Positions 1 to 11,800 of a stretch of DNA of 64,000 nucleotides are shown in pieces. The notes beneath the pieces were generated by a model. That model did not search any database and had not been told where the DNA came from. It saw nothing but the letters and a program-made list of their open reading frames with translations. This DNA is from Monosporascus cannonballus (lineage: Eukaryota; Ascomycota; Sordariomycetes; Xylariales): NCBI GenBank assembly GCA_004154925.1, contig QJNS01000025.1, positions 310,001-374,000 on the forward strand. The letters run 5' to 3'. The stretch's first letter is position 1, and every line of letters starts with the position of its first letter. The translations under genes and the position numbers were made by a program.

Positions 1-2700
1 TAAAATTATAAATTTAATGAAAACGAATTACGCGTTTTCAAAAAATACATAGAAAATTGGTTACAAAAAAAGGAAATACGATATTCGAAATTATTCGTAA
101 AATACCCTATATTTTTCGTACTCGAAAAAATAACGAATTAGGATTTATAATCAAGTATCCATAATTAAACGGTATTATTATTAAAAATTGAATATTATTA
201 CTATTAATTTTCAGGTAAAAACTCGACTGTATAAAGTTAATTAATTTATAAAATGAAATTTTAAAATAAATATAATTTGGTGAAAATTCAAGAAATACGT
301 ATAAAATAAAGTTTAAAACAAAATAAGGATGATTTAAATATTCAATGATATTAATAAGATTTATAAATATATTAATATTGTTTGAATAGATAAAAATTTA
401 TATATTACGAAAAGGTTTTAAAATTTTTATTGTATATTATTTTGAGAATATTTTTATTTATTCGAAAACTAAAAAACCACAAATATAATACGTTTATAAA
501 ATTTTTTAAACTTTTTTAAATATAGAATTGCTAATCAATACGAAACAAAAAGTAATGTTACAAAAGAAAGATAAAGTATATTAAAATATACTAGAATAAA
601 TCTCAAAAACATTGCTATACTTATAAAATCAGAAACGTGAATTGTAATTATAAAATTTAAATGCTTTTTAAATTTGTTAATTATTTTAGAAACTCTATTT
701 ACAATTTTAATAAAATTACTATATAGTTAATTAATTTGACTCAAAATATTTTAATAAAGGTTATAAATAAAAAAATGTTTGATAAAATCAAAAATATAAT
801 TCATAATAAGTTAATATTAATTATATTTTATTTAATACGTTTTGTTAAATTAGCAATCAATATTTTAGATTAGGCGTTAAATAGAGTAATTAGATAATAA
901 GATACTTAACGCAATTTATATTTCATTATGTTTATTTTCATGTAAATTCAACGCAACCAAATTTAATTACGCTATTTCAAATAAGAAATTTATAATTAAT
1001 ATTATAATTTTATGGAAATTTAAATTTGTTTTAAAGAAAATATTAATTAACTGGAGATTTATACGAAATATTAAACTTTTATCCGTTTTATTATGATTAA
1101 AAAATTACGGAATAATAATTATAATATCTAAAATATAACGAATCTTAACTTGTTATTATTTACAAAAACGGTTTAAAAAATAATAAATTAAATTTTTTAA
1201 ATCAATAATTAAACCTTTAGAAACTTTTGATTAATATTAATTATATGATTTTCTCTATTGTTTTACAGAAGTAGTTATATTCATATTAAATTGTAATAAT
1301 ACGAGTTATATTATATGTCATATATTAAGAAATTAAAGAGTAAAGAAATAGTTTATTAAAATATAACAGAAATAATTTGTAAAGCCCTGAAAAAAATGAA
1401 TTATACACAATATATAAAATATAGAAATATTATTTATAAAGATACTTAAGAACCTATAAGACCATAAATAGTTATAAAATATGCTTTATGTTTTTAAAAT
1501 AAAAATAGTAATTCGAAAAGCATAATATACGTACATTTTTTATAATAAAATTAACATATAAAAATAAAGGTTTTACGAAAAACTATAATTATTATTGGTT
1601 CTAAAAAATGTTTAAAACTTTATTATTATATTGTTTTTATACAAAAGGTTAATAATAAAAATATAATATGATAATATTTTTTTAATCGTTAATAAATTTA
1701 TGAAAATACTTTATTTTTTATATTATTAAGAAAAACATATTTCCTATAAACTTTTAGTAAAGTTTTATAATAAAAGTCAGTTACAATATAAGTTATTTAA
1801 CATATTTAATTTTTAAATAAACAAATAAACGAAACCGTTAAACAAAATATTGAAAATATAATTTAAACATCTAATTAATAACGAAGCAAATACTTTATAG
1901 TATTAAATATTATTAAAATATTTAAACGATTTTAATAAATGTGAATTTTAATTTTATATTTAATATTTAAAAAATCGCTCATAACGGGTTTATTAATATT
2001 AAAATAATAGCTGCGTTAAACTAATCTAAATAATTATATCGAACAATAAAACTAAAATTAAAATTGATATATTACTGAATATATAATTATTATAATTAAA
2101 AAGTAATTAAAAAATAATTTATTTTATGATAAGAATATTTAAATAAAAGACTTTAACAACAAATTCGATTTTAAATCTATTAATTTATATAAAGTTATTC
2201 ACAAAATTTAAAAAAAGTAATTATTACTTAAACATTTAATTTAAAATTAATTTTATTTAGTTTTTTAAATTCTTTTAAATAAGTTAATAACAAGTTTTAT
2301 TAAGGTTTATAAAGAACGAAATAATATAGGAGTAAAAAACCAAAAAATATACAAAATAAGGGGAATCTTTATTATACGAAAAGAAAACGGATTTATCTAG
2401 TATTTAATTAAGTAAAAGAATTGTTCAAACTTCGAAAATATTTAAAAATGTATTAGAAAACTTATTAACGTCTAATATTTATTAAAAGGTTTTTATTAAT
2501 AACGACGAAATTATTAGATAAAGTATATTAATTAATATCGATGAAAAATTAATTTATTAAAATAAAATCAGATATATTAAAGGGAATAAGAGTTTACGTT
2601 AACACAGTAATAACGGCCTTAACGATAACTTATTTTTCTATTTATTTTTTTTTAAATTTATTTAAATATTAAATATTACCTTATATTATTATAGCGCCTT
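1..2700 (+). mobile_element. Family-A Ty3/Gypsy chromovirus, 3' part, RIP-decayed
   Basis: This is the 3' part of a retrotransposon pol region, cut by the window edge and full of stop codons. Seen in the plus strand: the start of reverse transcriptase (NELRVFKKYIENW near 20-70), the decayed active-site motif YFENIF near 440-460 (normally YLDDIL), and a C-terminal chromodomain trace near 2,410-2,480 (YLIK-stop-K, then NFENI). The same landmarks in the same order occur in the plus-strand copy starting at 23,822, so this is the same family. Chromodomains at the integrase C terminus define chromoviruses. The tail after about 2,480 still resembles the other copies but its end is unclear. No LTR was found for it. 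The element is not functional. Confidence 0.8.
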
Positions 2701-3337
2701 TAAAACGAATCAAGGGTTTTATTTACGTAATTATATAAATCGTATTAAACTCTTATATATTCTTTCTTAATATTAACGTTATATTTTAAATCAATAACGT
2801 TAAAAATTTAATAACTATTTTTTATTTAATGTCTTCTTACATTTAAAACGTATATACTTATAACGAATATTTCGAAAAAAGAAGAATAATAAAATACTTA
2901 TTATATTTTAAAATCGGCTGTGGATTATATATTTCTTATATTACGAAATATGTTTTATATTTTTTTTGTTTTATAGACTTTTCAAAAAATACTCAAAATA
3001 AGATATAATTTTAAAATCAATTATTTCAAAACGTTTTATCGGATTGATATGATAAACAGTAAAAAAAGAGATTTGCAATAAATGTTGGAAATACAGAAAG
3101 CTATATTAAAAATGATAATTATTTATTTAAAAACTCTTAAAATAAAATTTAAAAAAAGGAAATTATATAACGATTTAATAAACTTCGACTTACGAAAACA
3201 GTTCTAACGATAAAAATAATAGAACTTACAACTTTAATTACGTAATAAATCATTATTAATATATCCTTAATTACAAAAGAATAATAATAGTAATAAAAAG
3301 TCAAAATTAATATAAGTAATATAATTAGTAATAATTA

Positions 3338-3385
3338 ACGTACCACACAAGCATCCTAGATGCATAAGCATCCTGGATGATTTTT
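3338..3385 (+). repeat. Left terminal inverted repeat of the Fot1-like element
   Basis: Matches the reverse complement of 5163-5210 over about 48 bp with a handful of transitions. Inside it an 11-bp near-palindrome of the form CATCCTRGATG occurs twice (the second as CATCCTGGATG), about 18 bp apart. Such sub-terminal repeats are likely transposase-binding sites (inference). Confidence 0.88.
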
Positions 3386-3429
3386 GGCACTTCGTAATAA
3401 CAAATTCAAATAACTTAATAATAACATAT

Positions 3430-5100
3430 TGCATCAATTAAAATTAATCGGATTCTTGTTCGCTAGACGTATCTATAACTTCTTCATAAGTACGCGTATT
3501 ATGCCCGGGCTTGCCGTAAACGCCATATTTCCGTTCCTTTATTTTAACCCTTTTGCGACGACCCCCTTCAGTTATTGTTGGCTGTATTTTTTTATTACCC
3601 CCTTTTTTTTGGGCCAGAAAAACTTATCCCTCTTATATAATAAATATTCCTCCTTTTTGAAAACGTTTATTTTTGGTTTTCCGACGTTTGCTTAAAATAT
3701 AATTCGTTTCGCGTAATTAAGTAACTTTTTCCTAAAGAAAAGCATTTTCAAACAAAAGTAATAGGTTACTTTTGGTTAAAAGATTAACCGATTTAATTAT
3801 TTTTGTAAGCGAGCTTTTTTGATAATTTTTAATTTTTTTTCCAAATAACGCCTTTGTTTTATTATTTTGCGGATAGTTTTAGGGGTTTTTGCTAAGGGGG
3901 AAATAAAACCAGCAAAAGTAAGCAAGGAGATAGTCGGCATAAGGACAATTAAATAAATATTTAATTCGGAAAAAACGTTATTAAAATCGAATAAAATAAA
4001 ATTAACTTTTGCAAATCCAGATTTAATATTATCGGACGTTATGGCAATTTAAAACGTATTGTAAAAGCCGGCGAGAAAATCTTTTTTGTTAATATAGGTA
4101 TAATAACGTTATATTAGGTTTTCGATATATTACGAATAAGCGTATTTCAAAACAGAAAAATAAAATATATTAAAAGGTTAAAATTGATGCAAAAAATACG
4201 CGGATATATAAAACGTAATAATATCGTAATTAACGTAATATTTTTCGAATTTTATCGAATAATAATTTTCGTGGCCATCGAGGATAAAAAGACATTTCGA
4301 ACCGATTGTACGCGTCCAAGTATATTTATTAAAATATTAAATCCATTTTAAACCTAATTTATTAATTATCCAATTATTATTATTTAATATAATTTTCCAA
4401 TTAACTGCTAACAATAAATTATCGTAATACCAAAACCTAAAGTGATTTTTCCCCGCCATAATAATAAATAATGGAATAGCCTAACCTTAAGAATTAATAA
4501 CCTGGATAATTATAACTTATTTTTTATTTCCTTATTACGTTTATTTAAGTTTTTTATGTTTTTCGGCACTGGTAATTATTATATTTGTTACCATAAGAAA
4601 CCTTATCAAAAATTTAATTTCGTCGAAGTTATAAATGTTTTTTTTTTTTGCGATACCGTATTTTGCAATTATAATCCGAATAAGTTCGAATTACTTGCGA
4701 AATATTTCTGGATTTTCGCATAAAACCTGTTAATAATCGATCTTCCGATTTAAACGCATTTAGAATTTTTTTTGCCGTCGAACAAAATTTAACGCCCAAT
4801 TAATCCCGACTCGTATTGTACTATGTTGGGCTAATAACAAATTCGCCATATTTTTAACATATTGGAGCCGGATAGAAAACGTTTGCGTATCTAGGTTAAG
4901 GATTCGTTCAACAATCAATTTTTTTTCGGTCGGCGTTAATTTTCGCAATATGGCTAAATAATCGCTTTTGGAAAATATACCGGTATATCGCGTTTGCAAA
5001 GTAAATCGGGGGACTTCATAAATAAAACTAAATTTCGCATAACTAAGTTTCGGGTTTTTTTTTAACTTAAACGACTAAGTTTATTCTCGTTTTTTTTGTA
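3430..5100 (-). pseudogene. Decayed Fot1/pogo DDE transposase
   Basis: Minus-strand fragments fit the Fot1/pogo layout in order. Near 5,070-5,000 is a helix-turn-helix trace (KLSYAKFSFIYEVPRFTLQ). At 4,999-4,760 is an open segment with KLTPTEKKLIVERIL and YVKNMANLLLAQ, typical of the Tc5/CENP-B DNA-binding domain. Near 4,650-4,600 is IYNFDEIKF, the first catalytic Asp motif (family NFDETGF). Near 4,300-4,260 is FILDGHENYYS, the second catalytic Asp motif (family DGHxSH). The third acidic residue was not placed. Stops between these blocks show it is dead. The plus-strand open frame at 3,429-3,695 is only its shadow. Confidence 0.88.
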
Positions 5101-5162
5101 AGCCGTTCCATATTATTGGTATTAAAAAATGGATAATTAAAGTTGGGTAATTGGGATATGTT

Positions 5163-5210
5163 AAAAATTATCCAGGATGTTTATGCATCCAGGATATTTA
5201 TATGGCACGT
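5163..5210 (-). repeat. Right terminal inverted repeat of the Fot1-like element
   Basis: Partner of 3338-3385. It keeps both internal CATCCTGGATG-like units and ends ACGT before the TA duplication at 5211-5212. Differences from the left end are mostly C/T and G/A, as RIP would give. Confidence 0.88.
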
Positions 5211-5212
5211 TA

Positions 5213-7975
5213 ATAGATTTATTAAAATATATATGTATAATTATTATTTCTATAATATAAATAATAATAATAAATAATAAAATATTATTATTTAAAAACT
5301 TTTTAATATTGCGAAACCTAATTAGTTCTTGTATTTATTGTTTAAAATTTTATGTTATTTTTGTTAATATAAATCTGTACAACTTAGGTTTAATCGTTAG
5401 TTAAAGCGCGAAAGCAGTGGTGTCAAACTTTAAAAAGATTTAGATAAATACTTTTTAAGTATCTTATTAAAAGAATGATAAAAGATATTAAAATATTTTA
5501 AAAAAAAATTATAAAGTGTGCAAAAAAATTTCGTTTATATATATTAAATTTAAATTAATTTCTTTAAACTCAAAATTTATATATAAATTAGATAAATATA
5601 AATAGTGAAGGTTTTGTAAATAATATATTTATATATATACTAATTTTCTACAAGGTTAACTGAATTATTAGCACATACGTTATTACATTTATAATTAAAT
5701 ATTTGCGAATTAGTATAATTATAATAATTAAGTTTAAGTCTAAAATTCGTTAATTCGACCTAGTATAGGTTGTTTAAATATTTTACGCGTAAAATAAACT
5801 CTCTTAATACATATTTGCTGAAACGGTTTTAAAAACAAGAGAATATACGTAAATTCTAAATACGTTTTATATTGAGTAAAAGATTTACTTTTGTTATAAT
5901 ATTATAAATTCTATATAACGTTATTAAAATTAAGAGTTATATTATTTTTAATAAAGCTTTAATTATTTTACAACGAGTGATATACGTTTATCTTCATATT
6001 TTTTATAAACGTTTTATTGTTTTCTTATTATCGAAATTATTAAAATAAAACTAATAGAATTATTTTAAAATTGACAAAATGATACGAATTTAAAAATTTA
6101 AAAAGAGGTTAATTCATTTTTGAATATTCGAATAATCTGAAATAAATTAAAAAGAACTGATTTTTAACGCATAATTCATAAATCGAAAAACAATTATTCG
6201 TTTTGAGCTAATAAATAAGGTTTATATTTTTAACGTTTTTAAAAATAAAAAAACATCATTACAAAAACCTTTACAAAATAAATAAAAACAATTCTTAAAA
6301 CTAGGTAAGTTTGATTTTATAAATAATAATAGTAATTTGTTAAAATATGTCATTGATTGTTTTTTTATTATTAAAACTTTGTAATTAACATATTACTAAA
6401 ATATATTAATATAATAAACGAAATACCTTGTTAATTTGTTATGTATATTTTTTAAAAATTATATTTAAAAATATAAATTAAAAAACTGAACTTTTTACAA
6501 TTATTAAAAACGGATCGTTCGTCAATACTTTCGAAATACCGCAATTTTTCTAAGACTATATTATAATACTTTTTTAAAAACCCCACATATATAACAATTA
6601 ATTTATTAAATAATAATAATAGTATTTACAATTTAAATTAAATTATTTATATTAAAGTATACTGTCAAAACTTATACTTTTAAAACTGTTTATTATAATA
6701 CTATAATATAGTTAAATAAAACTTAGGACATTTTTTAAAACTTATTTATAATAATTAATTTATAAATAACTAAAAAACGAAGGAATAGTATTAAATTATA
6801 TTATATTGAGATTTATAATTTATAAAACTTTTAAAAACAATAAGGATATCATTTAACGTACGCTATTTACATATAATATAAACATTTTCAAGTTATATTT
6901 CACATATCTTAATTTAATATTTAATTTATAAAATTTACGACAAGTATTACCGGGAAATAACAATAATGAATATAATAAAATATATACTTTTATTATATTT
7001 TAAATTTCTTTATTAATTTCTTTAATAAAATTAAAAAATATTATTATTATTACTGTTATTAATTTATCAACAAATTCAGGGTTTTCTTAATTGAGATAAA
7101 ATTTACATACGTATAATAACTACATTTATAAACCCAAATATGATTACCGATATAATAAATGCAAATATCGGTTATTCTTTTATTACTTTTATTTTTTTAA
7201 AAAAGAAATCGCGTATAATGACGCGGATTTTACGAATGTCTTAATATACAATTAAATTTCTCTCTAAAACGCATAAATAAAATAATATAAATCTAAAATC
7301 ATATTACGAAATTATGATGAATTATAAAAACCATTATTAAATATATAATAAACAGTTAAACGAGAATTAAGTTGATTAATAATTAATAAAAAGAATTTCA
7401 GAAATTAAAAAATTATATATATCGAAATATAAATATGTTTCGAAACATAACGTTAATTATAATTGCTTACGATAACATCTAAATAATTGCCAATATTTAT
7501 ACTCATAAATACGGAACGTAAATACCCTATACAAGATTCGGTATAACGCGCGTTATGTGCTAAACGTATACGTTAATAATTAACTGCCGAAATAATAAAC
7601 GTAGGCGGAACGAGCGATATAAAAGATCTAAAGGCGGCAAAAACAAATACACATGTAAATGTTACGAGCATAAAAACAAATATAAATACAGTTACGGCAT
7701 ATATTATAGCGGTATCGGTATCAACAAGTACGGCGATAGTATTAATGTACGTATAGCTTGTCTTACAAATATAAAGAACGGCCGTTAATTATGCGACGAA
7801 AACGTAATAAAATATTTTATTACGATTATTCTTAATAAATTTACCAAACATTGTGTAAGAACAAAATATATTTACGTTATTACTAATATTATTATTATTA
7901 ATGTTTATAATTAATACGTAATATATATTAATATATTTTACTATAGAGAAAATGTATATAATATATAAAGAAAAC

Positions 7976-8058
<83 letters not shown>

Positions 8059-8360
8059 CATCTTTATATTGAATACGCATATTATGCTTATTTTGCCCTA
8101 ATTTAAATAATTTATAAAACTATTGTACGAACTTATAAAAAGAGAAAAAGAAACGCGTAAAATATAAAACGCAAATTTATTATTATAATACTTATTATTA
8201 CGGCAATAATAGGGCGGAAAATATATTAAAAAAGTTTTATACATTTAATATATATAACATATTTGTTTGTTAATTAATTACGTTATTTCTGTTATTATTA
8301 CTATTATAAAAATCACGATAAGCAAATTTAAAAAAATACCTTCTTTTTATTTAGAGAATA
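5213..8360. other. AT-rich decayed repeat DNA, not assigned
   Basis: Very AT-rich with no usable reading frame. I could not match it to either Gypsy family or to the Fot1-like element. It is presumably old RIP-altered repeat DNA. Two details stand out: a less AT-rich patch near 7,540-7,790 and the TAA microsatellite at 7977-8058. Confidence 0.5.
7977..8058. repeat. (TAA)n microsatellite, about 27 uninterrupted units
   Basis: Pure trinucleotide run of 82 bp. The minus-strand open frame through it (poly-isoleucine) is an artefact of the repeat. Confidence 0.97.
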
Positions 8361-8497
8361 TATCGTAAAATAAGAGTATTTATATTAATTATCAAATTCT
8401 CACCACCCGAGAAAAAACTTGTTCGCTAAAGCTCAATTCTAGCAAGACAATTATTACTTTTCACACTCTATGTTACCTTATCTACCAATCAGCTTAA
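8361..8497 (-). mobile_element. 187-bp-family LTR, split by the Gypsy insertion
   Basis: Aligns with the 187-bp LTR seen intact at 18,053-18,431, from its TGTCGTGG end (here TATCGTAA) to AGCTTAA, with an internal deletion of about 35-40 bp. It continues after the Gypsy element as 15369-15376 (CTGTGACA), so the Gypsy element landed inside this LTR. I could not find a clean duplication around the LTR (GAATA left, GTATG right), so it may not be a simple solo insertion. Confidence 0.75.
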
Positions 8498-8875
8498 TGT
8501 GACAGCTAGGGGGTTTAACCAATTATTAAACCTTAGTCGTACGAGTTTATATTGGTAGAAATATCGTGGGATTCTGAGCAATGGATATAGTAACGTATTA
8601 CGTTTCGTAATTCTAAGGGTGCCTTAGGTAACGATATCTTATTGCAAATTGGTATTATCTAAATTATTAAAATAATAAGCATATATATATTAGTTCTTAG
8701 TATTACTGCTTATTTGTATTTAATTGTGTTTAGCGAATTTTCGCTGAACAATTGCTTAATATTCATCATTTGTATTTAGCAGATCTTTATTAAGTATTTA
8801 TTCCGTAACTCGAAAGGTGGTCCGTATTATTTTCGTTAACTGTTTTTTAAGGCCGGAGCCTGTTAAGTCGTAATA
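8498..8875 (-). repeat. 3' LTR of the full-length family-A element
   Basis: 378 bp, same length as 14986-15363 and colinear with it from end to end. It is more heavily mutated by transitions (for example GTTAAGTCGTAATA against GTCAGGTCGTAACA at the outer end). Confidence 0.93.
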
Positions 8876-8895
8876 CGATTTTCTTTTTCTTTAAA

Positions 8896-11800
8896 TCTTG
8901 CTTTTAAGATTTTATTTATCTTGGTAAGTATTACCGGCTTTTTATAATATCGGGTCGTATTATTAAAAATCGTCGTTAGGTTTTTTTATAATTTGTTAAC
9001 AAAACTTACTTCTTATTTTTAACGGTTTTAGCTTTGAAATTTTACCGTATTTTTTATGTTTTTCTAATAGTTGAAAATGCGAAATAATGGAAAACGTTTT
9101 AAAATATAACGTTTGCGTTAAACGTAAATATCTTTGCAATAGGATTAATATTTCTTTTTCTTTTTTGAAAAATATTTGCGTTAAAAACTAATACTTAGAA
9201 CGAAAAAAGGTTTTCGTAAAAGAACGTTTTTTAAAGTTACAAAAACGTTACTAGTAAAAGAAATATGGTTCTTGTACGTTTAATTCGTTTTCGGAAATAA
9301 AAGGCTTTTTTTTGTTTAAAAAAATAAAAATAACGCAGTAGGAATTATAATTGCTCAAAAAACTGGAAGAACAAAAACTCCAGAAGCAGGCTATCGCTAA
9401 GGCTTCTATGGCCGCATTAGTTCTTTTTGTTAATCTTATAAACTGGTTTGGTATCGGTAATACCGATTAATCCGTTAAAAATATTAATTGGAATGCGGTT
9501 ATTTCTAATGGTTCCGTTACTACTGGTAAAAGTTCTTTAATAAGTACTAGGCGTTAATAAGGTTTTTGGCGAATTTTTAAGTATTTTCGGAATCCGGGTA
9601 TTTTTTCATTTAATTAGGTATTAGGTAAATCCGTTTTGTTTTCGTATGTCGAAAATTTTTTCCACTTTATATATTTATTCGTTTTTTATTTCCATATCGT
9701 TTTATACTATGTATATCTTAATTATATCCGTTATTAATTCGAATAGAAAAACGTAAAAAATTAAATAGGATTTAACTTTTGGTAAAAGTTCTAATTAATA
9801 ATTATTTTCTGAGACTTTTTTGGCGATTTTGTATAAACCGATATATTTGAAATCGAGTTTTTTGTTAAGTCGTTTTATTTAAATATTTTTAATAACGAAG
9901 AAAACTATTTTCCTCTTTTCGAAAGTTAATCCTTTTAACCTTTTTTAATTATAATACTTACTGATTTGATTTTGTACGAATTTCAGTTCTGTTTTTATTT
10001 TTTAATATAATTATCGTAATTTCTTTTGATATGAAAATTATTTTAATATTAATTAAACCGTTATTACGTATTTCTTTGTAAACTTCTGGAATAAAACCAA
10101 AATTTGCGTTTGCTAATATTATTTTTATACTTTTATAATAACTGGTATTATAACATAATTATGCGATTAATAATTTTTTAACCTAGTTATTTTATTCGTA
10201 ATTAATATAATATCGTAAATAAATTTCCAAAGATTAGTTTATTCGTTTTATTTATTTATCCGTTTAAGGTTTATATGCGTTAAATAATTTATAATTTAAA
10301 TCAATTTGCGTTATAAAAGCTTGTTAAAATTTAAATGCGAATATTAAATTTTTATTTAAAATAATTTTTTTTAGTAATCCGTATATATTAAAAATGTGTT
10401 CAAAAAATATATGCCATTTGTTCGGCGTTTATATTTTCGTAATATAGTAAAAGGTATAAAAATTTCGTAAATCGGTCGACGGTTACGAAAATGCTATCGT
10501 AATGTACTTTTATAGCTGGATTTTCTGACATAAAAAACTTAATAATAAAATCGAATATAACTAAATACTATAGTCGTTTTACGACTAATAATAGCTATAA
10601 TTCTCCGTATAGCTTATGTCGTCATATTTTCGTTTCAACATAAATATCATATTGTTATATGATTTTTTTTACAATTAATTTTATTTTAAAAAAGGAATAT
10701 ATACGTTAAAGCCGTTTTAAAGTTTTGTAGATCTCTGGATATCCGCATAACTGATGTTCATATATTTTTCGTATTAGATCCTTTTGGTATCCTTTTGGAA
10801 CTTGTTTTTTGTCCGTTTTTTGATTTTCTGGGAAACCGTTATTATATTACTAAATCTTCTAATATATATCGAAACGTACTGCCCAAATTATCGTAATCTG
10901 TCGCAGGCATAAATATCTTTTTATAGTAATATCGAAAATTATATAATTGATTTTAATTAATTTCTTTTCGAGGTTTAGTTATTTGTTTAAGGTATTTGCT
11001 TTGTTATTTTCTAAGTTTTTCCTGTAAATAATAACGAAGTCGAAATTCGTCAGTTTTTTCGCATAACGAAATTATCGTTTTATAAGTTTCCTAATCGTGA
11101 TAATTCGGGTAAAATTTTGATAATCTGTATAAATCTTGATTTGGTATAAGTTTTCTTTTAGAAAATACCTAAACTTTCGAAATGCTATAATAATAACTAT
11201 AAATTCTTTATTTATTGTACCGTTATTAAATTCGGCTTCTTTTAAATTGTAGGAAAAAATATAATAAAATACAGTTTGCTTTAATTATTTTGTTATCCGA
11301 TTACTATATTTAACGCGTAATTCGAAATATCGGTTTTTAATTCGATAAAGCAGCTTAAATCGTATATAATTAATATTAATTTGTTAATAATCGTATTTTT
11401 AATATTTTAAAATATTTTTTCCGTATTTGACATTTATTTAAACTTTTTTTTCGTAAGGTTCGTTAAAAGTATAATTATTTTATTAAGACTTCGAATAAAT
11501 TTTCTGCGATAAATGGCGAATCTAAGGAATACCTGTATTTCTTTAAATATCGTTAATAATTGCAACGACTTTTTGGGGGTTTATCTTAATATATTCTGGG
11601 GTAATAATATATCTCAGATATTTTATTTCCTGTACGTAAAACTAATTCTTTTTAGCGTTAATAAATAATCTTACGTCCTGTAAAGCTTAAAGAACTTTAT
11701 GAACATATTTTATATATGCTTTTTCCGTCTCCGAAACAATAAGAATATCGTCGAGATAGTATACGATAAAAATATTAAGATATTTTCGCAATACATAATT

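Larger units (their letters stand above)
3338..5210 (-). mobile_element. Complete pogo/Fot1-like DNA transposon, RIP-decayed
   Basis: A 1,873-bp element bounded by long terminal inverted repeats (about 48 bp each, starting ACGTRCCA) and flanked by TA on both sides (3336-3337 and 5211-5212), the usual pogo/Tc1 target duplication. The size matches Fot1-type elements of filamentous fungi (about 1.9 kb). The transposase reads on the minus strand (next entry). The body is AT-rich with many stops, as expected after RIP, while the ends remain clear. It lies in AT-rich DNA just beyond the tail of the Gypsy fragment at the window start. It could not move by itself now. Confidence 0.9.

Noticed and set aside
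3429..3695. Plus-strand open frame of 88 codons inside the Fot1-like element
   Set aside because: It lies antisense to the decayed transposase and has no family features.
7789..8061. Minus-strand frame starting with poly-isoleucine
   Set aside because: Created by the TAA microsatellite and AT-rich flank.
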